Of a stretch of 27,500 bases of DNA, positions 9,431 through 27,067 are shown piece by piece. The DNA comes from Chondrilla cf. caribensis (lineage: Eukaryota > Porifera > Demospongiae > Chondrillida > Chondrillidae). The translations under genes and the position numbers were made by a program. The stretch lies in the NCBI GenBank assembly GCA_964020155.1, contig OZ026554.1, positions 4,007,827-4,035,326 of the forward strand, written 5' to 3'. Below the pieces are notes generated by a model. The model ran no database searches, had not been told where the DNA came from, and was given only the letters and a program-made list of their open reading frames with translations. Each line of letters begins with the position of its first letter. The stretch's first letter is position 1.

Positions 9431-11912
9431 TGCACACATGCCTGCACACCTACAGGCAGGCATAATAGCTTGCTGTGGTTTCTGTCACCACAACTGTCCA
9501 CCTCTGACACTGTTGTCTGTCTTCTTATGGCGCAGTGTGCCTGGAACATCTAGACTCTGCTAATAAATTTACAATTGTTTAAATAAATACCTTTGTCTGA
9601 TAAATTTGATTTGATATTTGGACATTGATTGGGTAAATCCTTGTTAGATTGTAGCAATACCTGTGTTGTTTGTATCAAGGTACTCGTTTTCATGCAGATT
9701 TCATGTTGTGTATGTATGTACGTATGCATGCAAGTACGTACCTACAGCAAAATATTCCTAACACTGGTATCAAATGGGGCGTCAAATCAAATATTTCTGA
9801 AAAGAGTATTTTGACTGGTTTTAACCAAATGCTAATGAAATTGAAAAAACGATTTTGAATCCATTATAGCATGTGTTGCCATGGTAGCAATGAATTTTTC
9901 AATAATTCGTACATAATTAAGTTTATATTAACTGCTATGGATTTATATTCATGTCGAAATTGCTGTTTGTTTTTTTTTGCGAAGTTTACTTGGTACCTGG
10001 TTTCTGTTGCAATGTGACATTTTCCAATTGAGGCTCTTTGGTAGCCAGCAATGCATCCACATATGTACTGCTGTGGTCGTCAGTAGCCTGGTGCATGGAT
10101 GTAGTACCTGGCTTTGTATAGTGTTTGTTTCCAGGAGCATTTGTACTGGGACACTGTGTGTGTGCTAATATATAACATGTACGTACTGTGTATGTTGCCT
10201 GTACTGTATATCTTGTGTACTGTCTATGTTGCCTGTACTGTATGTCCTGTGTGTGTATCATATATGTACATACGTATACTATGTGTATTGGGTGTACTAC
10301 GTATATTCTTGCATGTGCATGTACTGGATGCACTTTGTATACCATGTGCATGACAATCAACACTGTTTCTGTGTTTGTCGTTTACAGCTCCAACCGGTTT
10401 TGAGATTTTTGACAACAATGTCCAGGAAATAGAAGTCAACAGGGTGAGTACTGTATGTCTCCCTCTCTGTGTGTCAAAAGGTCACTGTTCTACGTACATA
10501 CGGGGAGTTATCGTTAATCCGCCACTGCTGTATGCATCTCAAATTCCCAACACCAGTATGCAGAATACAATACATCGTATACAAACATTAATGAATATCC
10601 AGTTAATCCTCTGAACTTACTAATCCACTACATTTTTCAAAACTGGATTGCGACTGATCAGTGAGAATTCTTTTTACGTACGTACACATGTATGTTCGTA
10701 GAACTACTGCACTCACACGGTTGGCCACAGTTGAGTCAGGTTTGTGGTTTCATGTCAAAGTGAAAGGTTTGGCACGTTATTGAAAATCACTTCAAGTGAC
10801 TTTGCAAATGTGTTGGACTGCTTTCTTGCCTAAATCAAACCCTGAAATTGGTAGTTGTCCAATCAATCGCTGGATGACCTCATGGGTATCCATGTTATAC
10901 CAATTAACACTGGTACATCTGTACATGTGTTGGACATACATTTGTGTCATGCATATTTTCTTTTTGGTTGAAGGCGGGTTAGTGTGTGTGTGCATATGAA
11001 CTCTACGTGTGTACATACTATACAGACCTGCCTATTCTGTAGTACATACTGAGACTCACTCTTGTTGTTTTCTTGCTTATTTCACAGTGGTATGGTCCAC
11101 CGACAGCCAAGAAGATCCGTGCAGGGCAGGACTACGATCTGATGACTGCAATAGAAGACGCGGTGAAGTTTGTTGAGGTGAAGGTCGAAAAAACGGACAA
11201 TATCGCCCTCACCCTTCAGCACATCAACGAACGTATCGTAAATCAGGACAAACTGTGGTACCACTTGAGAAAGGCAGATGAACCGGACGTGGAAGATGAC
11301 AGCACAGATGTTTCCTCTTCTTATCATGACTATGACGAAACAAGGGACGAGGACCTTTTTGTTCAAACAGTGCGTAACGTGGATCCGGTGGAACAGAAAG
11401 AAACACCCATCCAGATATCCGTGATAGTGGATCCGAAGAAGACCAATGCCTTTCCTTTGAAATCTCAGCTACAGAATGGATCTTCGATATCGAATGGCAC
11501 TACTTCTCCCAACAGTCAAATGTTTGCCACATATACCCCCGGAATGGGGATGAAGTATTTCGTGCTCCCTCCAGGTTGGAACTGCTACCATGTTCGGAAC
11601 GGCAATAACCTGCCAACTGTGTTGACAACCCCCAACGGGTCGGGCCGAGTTACAGGATCCGTCAGCTCCAGAGATAGCTCCAGTCTGGACGGGAGATTCA
11701 GCTCCCAGAGCAGCCCACTCACAACAATGCACCTGAATAACATGATCTCCGACATGGACAGCGATGACCCTGAATGCATTAGTAACAAAGACCCTATCAG
11801 CCCTTTGGCTGAAACTCCACAAGGGGAATGTGACACCCCGGGAAACACTACCTCTTGGCAGACAGCCACAGTGCCAATAGTGCAAATCGACCACACCGGC
11901 TTCTCCACTTGA
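7763..11912 (+). CDS. C16orf87: C16orf87/UPF0547-type zinc-ribbon protein with long C-terminal extension
   Basis: Four coding exons, 7763-7798, 8545-8650, 10388-10443 and 11088-11912, join in consistent phases (0, 1, 0) to a 340-aa protein. Residues 6-23 form a compact cysteine cluster, C-x2-C-x7-C-x2-C-x2-C, around TPVACKRC. This matches the PVACK zinc-ribbon signature of the UPF0547 family, whose human member is C16orf87. Exon 1 ends inside this motif at residue 12. Residues 105-122 (LTLQHINERIVNQDKL) resemble the conserved C-terminal helix of human C16orf87, which has an IN-x-KIINQ core. After residue 123 the protein runs on for about 215 Ser/Asp/Thr/Pro-rich residues, probably disordered, where the human protein ends. 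The start has a good context (AACATGG). A 5' untranslated intron at 7629-7746 is likely. The human protein has been reported with HDAC/MIER complexes, so a nuclear role is possible but not shown here. The long introns hold mostly simple repeats. Confidence 0.82.
8321..8376. repeat. (TG)28 microsatellite
   Basis: Pure TG run in the first coding-region intron of the C16orf87-like gene. It reads (UG)n in the transcript. Confidence 0.98.
9346..9428. repeat. Compound (CT)n(TG)n microsatellite
   Basis: A CT run to 9390 passes directly into a TG run from 9391. It lies in the intron of the C16orf87-like gene between exons 2 and 3. Confidence 0.97.
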
Positions 11913-12228
11913 AATAGAGAATCAATTTGGACAGTTTTATCATTGATAACATTATTATTGTCATTAATTGTTTTCGACTACGTATTGTACCATTGACCCC
12001 ACTAGTTTCGACACGTGTACTGTTTAAATGATATTTGGCAAGAACAGAGCTGGCTACAGTGTGCCGGTGGCATCACAGAGTAGTAGACTGCATGTTGACA
12101 TGCTTACATATGTGTACATGTGTGTATTATGTATGTATGTGTGTCATTATTATTGTTGTTGTTATTAATATTATTACTATTATTATTATTATTATAGTAC
12201 ATTTATAATAATTGCATTGTGTATTTAT

Positions 12229-12234
12229 AATAAA
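12229..12234 (+). terminator. Polyadenylation signal of the C16orf87-like gene
   Basis: AATAAA lies 317 nt after the stop codon at 11912, at the end of an AT-rich 3' UTR that includes an ATT microsatellite. It is the first clear signal downstream of the gene. Confidence 0.6.
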
Positions 12235-12439
12235 ATTTGCTCGAACATCAACGAAATGGTATACTCTACATGATAACACCATCTGCTCTATGTACTGCAT
12301 CCATGGTGTTGTCTACATACACCTAATAAGACTTAGTATTAAATTCTAAAAGCATGTCTAGTATATAGTCCAATTTGCTTGAAGGGCGCACCAAATGTGT
12401 GTCTTCAAAAAATGTCTGCTCAAAAACTGTCACCAAATC

Positions 12440-12545
12440 TTCTTATCAGAGGTACTCACTATCAGTCCCAGCTGCTGACATAGTGTACACAGACTAGGGA
12501 CTGATCAAGTGAAGTGTGCCCACTAACCAGGAGTATGTAGTAACC
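12440..12545. repeat. Dispersed repeat, copy 1 of 2
   Basis: It carries TCAGAGGTACTCACTATCAGT, a GTGTACACAGACTAGGGACTGA block and CTAACCAGGAGTATGTAGTAAC. The same order of blocks occurs at 27068-27155. Confidence 0.6.
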
Positions 12546-13224
12546 TGTGCAGGTACTTCGTAAGCAAGTTGCACCGTATCTTATAATACGGTATGTATAC
12601 AAAGCCCTATCATATTATAGCCATTGCATAAATTTTGCAGGAGTTTAGATACAATTTGTCTATGTTCATTGCAATTATGTGTACCAGCGAATGTTATATC
12701 AGTTATAATATGCAGGGACACTCGGGAAACATAATAATAATATTATTATTATTATATTACATACGTAATATGGACCCTGTCAAACATCGCCCTTCTGCCT
12801 TAATTTTTGAAAATATGATTTTTTACACTGGATCAAAAGTGTGACACCATAAATCACATTTGAAATTGCACACGAATATCTCAAACCATTGTTGAGATCT
12901 ACACATTAAAATTGAACCACTGAAAAATGATAATTTTCGATGAATCGCACTTTAAAAAGTGAATATGGTAATTACATACATTCTTCCTTGAAACTTGACC
13001 AATTACATATTTTTTTATATGTTTTACTACCCTTATAACCATGTCTTACACATTGAATAATATATTATTTATAATAATCACAATGAATGATTATTGTGAC
13101 TTCTAAATCCTCTATAATATAAACCAGTTTAAGAAAATCATTTACAATCAATTACTAAAGGTTGCCTTGAATTGGGTCACTATTCATTCTGTAAGCCTCG
13201 TTGGATATAACAACAAGCTAGTGA

Positions 13225-13365
13225 TTCGAGTTAAGAAACTTGTGGGCTGTTGCCCCCCACACTCGAATTACTTGGCATCTTTCTTAGGTTCAGAAGAACC
13301 TTCGCTGAAGTTATTACGTTCAGCGGAGCTTCAGTACACGAATTCTAGCCCAATTTCTAATTCTT
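13225..13365. repeat. Dispersed repeat pair, copy 1
   Basis: CTTGTGGGCTGTTGCCCCCC, then GAATTACTTGGCATCTTTCTT, then AGAAGAACCTTCGCTGAAG and GCCCAATTTCTAATTCTTC. The same blocks occur in order at 20070-20215. Confidence 0.6.
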
Positions 13366-14437
13366 CCTTATTAATGGCATACAGTACTCTAGACAGTACA
13401 GATTATAATCAAATCGCCTCAATTATATAACTAACCAATATACATATTATTTATTATAATACTGTATATATATTATATTGTAAGAACTTATTTATACTTA
13501 ATGTATCAATTATATCACATTACCAACTAATTATATAATACGATGTATTAGGCATAATACATTAATCTAGAGCTATTATGCACATTAGCAATGTCATAAT
13601 GACTTGATTAAATAATTACATGATTGTCTTCATTGTTATAATAATTATATTAGTGCTTACATATTATCTTACAATATATGCAGTCATTGTTTATGCTCTG
13701 ATTGGCAAGACTGTATACCTTTTATGTATGTCCATGTAGCCTTCCTCAAACTCCAGTTTGTTTGTACATATACATAATAAGTATGTATGTATTATACTTA
13801 TATATTATGTACATTGGTACATTGTATCTATATGTACATACATGCAGTATACAGCCAGTACAATAGGAGCACTGCGTCTGCCTCGTACATATGTACATAC
13901 ACAGTGTAATACTGAATGTAGCCACATTGTGCAATACTATATTATATTGTACATACAAGTGCATACACAGTATAATATACACACAGTATAATAATTTACA
14001 AGTACACTGTGTGTGCAATGTGTACATGGAAGTAAATGTATTATATAAAATACAGTATGTGTGATTATCACAATACTAATAATACACACACACGTACGTA
14101 CATATAGTTATCATACACATGTTCATAATACTACTGTATATGTACCTATGCACTCACAGTACAGCATGTACATTCGATATGTAGCCCCACTTCATGTACA
14201 ATGACGTGCACAACAACGTTATCAGTGTACGTAACAATGTCAATAATAATAATAACATTAATAAACAATAATTACGCATAACTTGTATAGTGTATTAGCA
14301 AAAGTACTGGTACATATGTAGTGGATACAAAGGAAAAATGCACAAGAGACCGTGAAAGGATTTACCACGTGAAACTAGCAACAGTCAGCTCGACAAGAGA
14401 CAACAGAGAGTCCTTCGTACGACCTAGCTAGAGCCTC

Positions 14438-20710
<6,273 letters not shown>

Positions 20711-20883
20711 TCTGTCAAGTTTGTCAAACTTCTCGGGCATTTCATTAAACCCTATCCACGAGAGAAGAAGCTTAAAACACATGCTACTATTATCTATAAC
20801 ACGTACAATACTCTTACACCCTTTTTCACGACGAATACATGCGATAGGTATCAACAATGCCAAGACAATGAGAAAACCTAACT

Positions 20884-20897
20884 AATGGCGGCCATTT
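20884..20897. promoter_or_regulatory. Near-palindromic ATGGCGGCCAT element (YY1-like)
   Basis: AATGGCGGCCATTT fits the YY1 core (AAnATGGCGGC) on the plus strand and nearly fits it on the minus strand. YY1 elements commonly lie at transcription starts of housekeeping and divergent genes. On the minus strand the same bases contain an ATG that opens a 5-codon upstream ORF (20895-20878) before VAP. Confidence 0.4.
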
Positions 20898-21033
20898 TAA
20901 TTCATACATGTGCGCCAAAAGGGATAAAACGATCCAACAGTTGAATGATAATGAAGCGACATTGATAGGTCATTGAAGAAAGAGCATGTTTGATTATGTG
21001 GAATTGAACAGAAAAAACGGCCGAAGAGAAAAC

Positions 21034-21041
21034 TTACGTAA
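21034..21041. promoter_or_regulatory. TTACGTAA palindrome (bZIP-type site)
   Basis: TTACGTAA is the consensus for PAR/E4BP4 bZIP factors. It lies about 25 bp before the predicted TRAPPC8 untranslated splice donor. GTAC/TACGTA words are common throughout this window, so chance occurrence is likely. Confidence 0.25.
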
Positions 21042-21065
21042 GCCAGCAACGTTCTTTGCAAGAGG

Positions 21066-21384
21066 GTGAGTCACTAAAGGAAGTCATGTGCTACTTCCGT
21101 ATATTTTTGGATTCTACACTTGCTTTTATCCGTTACTGTCCGTTTACTGAGCTGTTCCAAGTAAAATGGCGTCTAGCAGCCATTTGTATATTGTTCACGG
21201 AAAGGTACAGGGTTCTTGAATACGGAGTATTTGTAGTGTATTTGAAACGAATTACTATTGATTACATGTGTGCAAGTTCTTTATCCGGTTTGCAAGTAGA
21301 TGATTTGAAATCAAATATAATTGTATATCCCTCAGGTGTACTGGAGGAGAAACGAGAACTGGTCACTGTAATTTTCTCTTCCAG
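21066..21384 (+). other. Probable 5' untranslated intron of TRAPPC8
   Basis: AGAGG|GTGAGT at 21061-21071 is a near-consensus donor. TTTTCTCTTCCAG ending at 21384 is a strong acceptor, 65 nt before the start codon. The intron would be 319 bp. Confidence 0.55.
21163..21187. promoter_or_regulatory. Inverted pair of AAATGGC motifs (YY1-like)
   Basis: AAAATGGCG at 21163-21171 is followed by GCAGCCATTTG at 21177-21187, giving opposed ATGGC cores. The pair falls in the likely first intron of TRAPPC8, or marks an alternative transcription start. Confidence 0.35.
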
Positions 21385-21449
21385 ATTGGACTGGCGGCTA
21401 TTCTTCTATATTACTGATTTTCTACTGGAGCGCAAAGAGCGTTTCAACC

Positions 21450-23198
21450 ATGTCCTCTGAAAATTTTATCAAAAACCTATTTGGCATCCACGTTGCTGTA
21501 CTTTGTACCGAAGATGCGGAGAAGATCGCCAAGAAAAACAACTTGACGTTCTGCGAGATGCTACGCCCCTTCAGCCAGCTACCCGTTGAAGGTAAGTATA
21601 CCGTGATCGTTAGCGCTAACGCATCAAAGCTAGCATTCATTGTAATTTTGCTGGCTTGTATTACAAGTGCACACACACACACCTACACATACGTACGTAA
21701 GAACCGGTATATTGTCACTCCAACGTGTTTATTGTTGTGATTTGTGTGTTTATTGTTTACTTCCAGTGGGCATCAGGGACCAGCAAGGGCATCTACACTA
21801 TGCCAAGGACATTAGGATCAAATTCTCCGAACCCACCCGAGAAGTGGCTTCCGACTCAAAGCTGAGACTTCTCCTGGACAGTGTTGTCCGTGATACAGAG
21901 TCTCTCATTTCAGAGGCAGAAGGCAGGAGATGTAAGCCAATTTGGTCCGAGTGTAAACATTCTGAGTGAGCCTAATGGAGTAAATTGTGCTCAGCTAGAG
22001 TCCACGCTTCAGGCACTTGTAATACTGGCTCAAATACCTGTGCAGTAATGGCAAAATGCATATCACTAAAACAGCCATCGTCGTCGCAAAAATTATGTAG
22101 TGTCGCAATTTTAAGACTCTTATAATGCTTCAATATTGTGTTATTGTGTTCATCACACAGGCCTAACACTGAATACCTACTGCCAACTCATTGTTTCAAG
22201 CTAATTCAGAAGTTGTATGCACAGCAAAACACTCTTATAACAAACTCCTCTAACTATGCTGAAACATCCAATTAGAGCTGTCCCCTTCATATACCCATAC
22301 TGCATGTACATACATACTTCATACTGCATGTACATACTTCATACTGCATGTACATACTTCATACTGCATGTACATACATACTTCATACTGCATGTACATA
22401 CTTCATACTGCATGTACATACATACTTCATACTGTATGTACATACTTCATGCTGCATGTACATACTTCATACTGCATGTACATACTTCATACTGCACGTA
22501 CATACTTCATACTGCATGTACATACTTCATACTGCACGTACATACTTCATACTGCATGTACATGCTTCATACTGCACGTACCTACTTCATACTGCATGTA
22601 CATACTTCATACTGCATGTACATACATACTTCATACTGCATGTACGTACATACTTCATGCTGCATGTACATACTTCATGCTGCATGTACATACTTCATAC
22701 TGCATGTACATACTTCATACTGCATGTACGTACATCCATAGTAACACAACATACACAAACCTACATTCATGCATAGTATTGGGACATGTGCTTTGTATAC
22801 AATGTGGACTTTTGTTATGAGGAATGTGTCTCCTCAATCGGGTCATCCATGTTGATCTCAATGCATCATTATGAAAATTATTCTACGTATGTGTTCTGTG
22901 ATTCACAGACCTAAGAAATGTAAATCTTCCATCTGTTGTAGTGCTGTATGCGTATGTCATGGGATTGAATTTTCTTATGTCCCTTGAGCCGCTTAGTATC
23001 ACCATTTGTATAAGTTGTGCTTAATGGAATTTTGACTGTCATTTGTACTGTGTGACTGTCATGTGATCATTTATGCCCACCCACCCCTGTAGCTTACTCT
23101 CCATGGTATGAACACTACAGAGATACATTTCTGGAAAACATGCAAGTTGGAGAGCAAGAATACCTAAGGCATTATATCTGCAGTATCCTATGTCCATG

Positions 23199-23260
<62 letters not shown>

Positions 23261-25663
23261 ATACACGCACTTACTCAGTATCTGTGTTCATCATGATTCC
23301 AACCTTAGCTCCTACACAGACCTATTTGTTGTATCCAGCGCTAGCGAAGACCCTCTTTCTGATTGTAAGCAACTACAGGAGAAGCAGGTATGGATGAAGG
23401 AGCACTACTCCTACAGCCAGTGGTTCAACCAAGCTGTCGACTACTACGTTGTCCTCCACGATGCTCACGAAGGGGATACTACCAGGTCAACTCATTTCCT
23501 GTGTTGTAGTGCATAGTGTGTACATGTGCTTTATTTGCATGTTACATGCACATGTGTTCAAAATACAGTGAAAAACCTTTATAAAGGACACCTTGGGACC
23601 AGCCCCTTTGTCCACTGTAGAGAGGTTGTTCACTCTTCAGAGGTGAAAATGTATTAGCATGATAGGAAAGTCCATTTTTGCTCCTTGGAGATGTCCTCTA
23701 TAGAGAGGTAACTTCCAATGTGTCCTTTATTCAGAGTGTCATAGAGGTCCCACTGTATACGTGCCTGTGTATATTTGAGGAGCACATGAAGTGCTGATGC
23801 TATCTAATTGCTATGTAGTGCCCTACAGAAGGTATATACGTACAACACATTAATCCATTTCAATGCAATTTGATGTAATTTCAATCCTATTTAGCCATGG
23901 TTTCACTTCAATGTGAGCTACGTACATATTTACTGATGTAATTAGTTTTGAATGTCCTGTATAGTCCCTTTAGGATTCCAACAGTCCTGGACTTTGATAA
24001 ATCACTGTGTGTGGTGCTATGTGCTGGTACTATGTGTATTTTTGAACCTGAAATGGTTCATAGAGCCCTAAGAACCCCGGGATTCCCCTTGCTGTGTACA
24101 GCTAGGTTGCTTAGCAGGGTTTCTTTCAGTGAGGTAGCTAAGGGAGGACAGAAGTGTGTTTGTGGAAAGAAGTGAGGGGTATAGACCAGTATTAATGTTG
24201 CCACAGACATTTTAACAGTGAGAGTAGAATTTCCAGTGGGAGAGGGTTACAAAGTTCCTCCATACTTCTTGCCCCTCTCAAGGAAGTCCATTTTAGTCTC
24301 TCCTACACCCTTGACAACCCCCTGACAACCCCCTGACAACCCCTGACAACCCCTTGACAACTCCCTGACATGATGGCTCTGTTTTCTCACTTTCACGCTC
24401 ACAGGAGTCAACACATCATGGCAAAGCTGAAATCCCAACATGGAAACAGGTGCACACTCCTGCCCATCAACTCCCGGGTACATGAGAAGGAATGGACCCC
24501 ATTCGTTGACCCTTGGTCTCGATTCATTCTAAGGAAAGTGGTAGGTGTACATGCATACACATCTCCTCCACATAAGAGTTGATGTAGTTACATGTATCAT
24601 ACGTATGTACTGCATTGCCTGAACCACTTGGCCTATTGGTTCAACACCCAATTTGTCCAAGTTTCTTGCTGTATGGCCGGACACCCGGTGTAGTTCTCTC
24701 TGTGTCATATGTCAAATTCATTTATCCCTTGTGTGTTTACATCAATATCAATACTCTGAGTGTGTTGGTTTGAGTACAGTACGTACATGTGTGAAACTGA
24801 ACATAGCATCTCCACTGGTTTCAACCTTTCAAGCTTCTGTTTGTGTTCTTCGTAGACTTCAGACCAATCCACTGCTGCTAATTCCTCCACTAAACTGGTA
24901 TCGGAGCCCCTAGCCAATGGTCCCTTGAAGCCTTCTGAGGCGCGTGAAGAGGCCCAACTGGTCGATATCGGGGACTCGGAACCCACCGACAAGCAGGATG
25001 GTGACCAGAAGGAGATGTCCGACCCACTGCTGCACCCCAAACCTGGTACATATGTGCTACGTAGCTAGTGTGATCATTGCATACAAACTCACATACAAAA
25101 GCCCCTGATAGTAAACCGCACACACATTCATGCAAGTATGTACAAATGCACACATACATGTATATGTATGTAGCATGTGCACATGATCACAAATGTGTGT
25201 TACTCACAGGCAGCAACAAGATTGTGGCCACAGAGGTGGTGCAGAACAGTTCAGGGTTTGGTCAGTACTTCGACAACAATGACCACGAAACGCTGAGGAA
25301 GTTTGTGGTTGAGCTGACCAAACAGACCCTGGTACCAATACTGAATGTGATGCAGAAGGCCTTGAGTGAACCGGTGCAGGCAAGGAAGGCTTCGGTGGGG
25401 AAATTCTGGAACAAATCATGGAAATCTCTCAAGAATATGACATCCACAGGAACTACTCAGCCACCAATGTTAGTGACATGTTCCAATGGATGGTCTCAAG
25501 CTACCGTTTGTACTGTATAAATGGAGTGTGTTGGTACTTTAGTCATGTCCATCAAATTCACTAGCATTTGTTTACACATGCAAGCAAGCACACACACACG
25601 CACGCACGCACGCACGCATGCACGCACACAAACACACGCACACACACACGCACACACACACAC

Positions 25664-25754
<91 letters not shown>

Positions 25755-26928
25755 ATACTCACATACATACACTGTTCCTACTGTCACAGATACCAAAGTG
25801 ATTCCCATGAGTTACAGGCCAGGCACTTAGCAGATGTCAGTATGCTATTGCACAACTATGACTATTCCTATCAGCTCTACCACACTCTGAAGGGAGACTT
25901 CAAATCAGACCGAGCCTGGTTGCACTATGCCGGGGCAATGGTAAGAAAATATGGGCGGATGAAGGGGTGATGGTGAGGGTGAAATGATGATTGGTGAGGG
26001 TGAGGTGGTGATTTGTGATGGTGAGGGTGAATGAGGTGTCATGATAATGATGGGATGATTGGATGTTTGTATCGGTTGGATAGTGAGATGTGATGGTAAG
26101 TCTCATGTGTGTGTGATGGTGGGAGTGAGATGTGTGATGGTGAGGGTGTGATGGTGATGTGTGATGGTAATGTGATGGTGGGAGTGAGATGGTGTGTGAT
26201 GGTGAGGGTGAGATGGTGATGTGTGATGGTGAAGATAAGATGATGTGTGAGGTTGAGATGGTGATGTGTGATGGTGAAGGTGGGATGGTGATGTGTGATG
26301 GTGAGGATAAGATGGTGATGTGTGATGGTGAGGGCGGGATGGTGATGTGTGATGGTGAGGATAAGATGGTGATGTGTGATGGTGAGGGCAGGATGGTGAT
26401 GTGTGATGATGAGGAATGTATAATAAGAGTAAGATTGTAGACATTGGTAACTGGATAATGAAATAATTCACATGAACATGAGCTCTTTCAGTTACACTTT
26501 GCAGGTACACGTGTAGTGGTGTGATATGTGGTGCCATTTCCCCTGCAGGAGCTTGCTGCAGTGACCTGCTTCATGAACTCACAGAAAGTTATAACCACCT
26601 ACTTCGACGATGCAATCTCCTTCTACCTAAATAGTGCCGAGTACGTTGTGCATATACGTATGTATGCGTGTATGTGTAAGCATGCATGCATGCATACCTT
26701 TACTTGTACATACTAATATAAACTTCTTAGTCTCAACTTACGTACACCAGTTCTTCAACACTATATGTTACATGTAGTCATTTCAACACGTGTACTTATA
26801 TGTACGTATGTAGGTCTCCTCATTATGCATTTCGAGCACAACTTATTTATTGTGAACTACTCAAGAGTCAGAAAAGATTTCGCGAAGCTGCTTGGATGTA
26901 CGTTCGCATGTCTTCAGAGACCAATAAG
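21450..26928 (+). CDS. TRAPPC8: TRAPPC8 (Trs85 homologue), TRAPP III subunit, N-terminal 502 residues
   Basis: TRAPPC8 is a large subunit specific to metazoan TRAPP III, a GEF/tethering complex in ER-Golgi traffic and autophagy. Ten exons: 21450-21591, 21767-21931, 23093-23182, 23320-23485, 24405-24540, 24856-25045, 25210-25468, 25790-25940, 26549-26640 and 26814-26928. All phases fit, giving 1506 nt or 502 codons; the human protein has about 1435 residues, so the rest lies to the right. The family is recognised from [12 protein letters not shown] near the start, [38 protein letters not shown] with [34 protein letters not shown] and [15 protein letters not shown]. Residues 234-296 (exon 6) are an acidic, low-complexity linker where the family is variable. 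The exon 7 donor (GTTAGT after 25468) is the least certain junction; it was chosen because it is in phase. The start context is AACCATGT. A 5' untranslated intron at 21066-21384 is likely. Nothing resembling the next exon was seen in 26929-27500. Confidence 0.94.
22304..22737. repeat. 20/24-bp minisatellite (TRAPPC8 intron 2)
   Basis: About 20 units of CATACTGCATGTACATACTT; some units carry an extra 4 bp (ACAT or GTAC). The array is highly regular, with few substitutions (TGCACGTAC, TTCATGCTG). All plus-strand frames stay open over most of it because the motif has no stop codon. Confidence 0.96.
23200..23259. repeat. (TG)n microsatellite just after the TRAPPC8 exon 3 donor
   Basis: A 60-bp TG run starts 18 nt after the last base of exon 3 (23182) in an intron of only 137 bp. 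Confidence 0.97.
23565..23757. mobile_element. MITE-like element, diverged subtype (in TRAPPC8 intron 4)
   Basis: It starts ACAGTGAAAAACCTTTATAAAGG and ends ATAGAGGTCCCACTGTA, flanked by TA. It shares GTCCACTGTAGAGAGGTTG with the 5525 copy in reverse complement. Confidence 0.6.
24308..24371. repeat. 10-12-bp tandem repeat CCCCTGACAAC
   Basis: About six units of CCCCTGACAAC, varying in the number of C and T, about 35 bp upstream of the TRAPPC8 exon 5 acceptor. It may supply part of the pyrimidine-rich tract. Confidence 0.85.
25588..25754. repeat. (CA)n microsatellite just before the TRAPPC8 exon 8 acceptor
   Basis: It begins with CACG-type units and becomes pure CA. It ends about 35 bp before exon 8. 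It reads (CA)n in the transcript, unlike most other intronic tracts here. Confidence 0.97.
25961..26412. repeat. GATGGTGA-type minisatellite (TRAPPC8 intron 8)
   Basis: Words GTGATGGTGAGGGTGAGATG and GATGGTGATGT recur, settling at 26260-26410 into a 27-bp unit alternating AGGATAAGATGG and AGGGCGGGATGG. The plus strand is purine-rich (G/A with T); nearly no C. Confidence 0.92.
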
Positions 26929-27067
26929 GTTAGCGGATCCACACCTCGTTCTGGCATACGTAGTGTATCATAGGTACACAAATGCCGTACACTCATGACA
27001 GTGGAACCTTTATGTGCAGTCAATTATCATACGTTCATACCTTAAAGGACACGCCAAATCTTTTTTT

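Larger units (their letters stand above)
11913..14437. other. Convergent intergenic region between the C16orf87-like gene and VAP
   Basis: It holds the two 3' UTRs, a polyadenylation signal at 12229, ATT microsatellites (about 12142-12196 and 12730-12753), copies of two dispersed repeats (12440-12545 and 13225-13365) and very AT-rich DNA from about 13430 to 14330. No credible coding exon was seen. Confidence 0.6.
20741..21449. promoter_or_regulatory. Divergent promoter region between VAP and TRAPPC8
   Basis: The VAP start (20710, or 20740) and the TRAPPC8 start (21450) face away from each other across about 700-740 bp. The segment contains two ATGGC-type (YY1-like) inverted motif pairs, a TTACGTAA site and a likely TRAPPC8 5' untranslated intron. 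Both genes act in the early secretory pathway, so shared control is plausible but not shown. Confidence 0.6.

Noticed and set aside
11469..11908. Two 107-141-codon ORFs on the minus strand
   Set aside because: They are shadows opposite the large last exon of the C16orf87-like gene, which has the family match and correct splice phases.
22256..22820. Three overlapping 140-160-codon repeat ORFs
   Set aside because: All come from the stop-free 20/24-bp minisatellite, in every plus-strand frame at once, inside a TRAPPC8 intron.
25496..25970. Thr/His-rich ORF on plus and Cys/Val ORF on minus
   Set aside because: Microsatellite translations. The real coding part is TRAPPC8 exon 8 (25790-25940).
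26103..26537. His/Ser/Pro repeat ORF on the minus strand
   Set aside because: Antisense translation of the GATGGTGA minisatellite with no other support.
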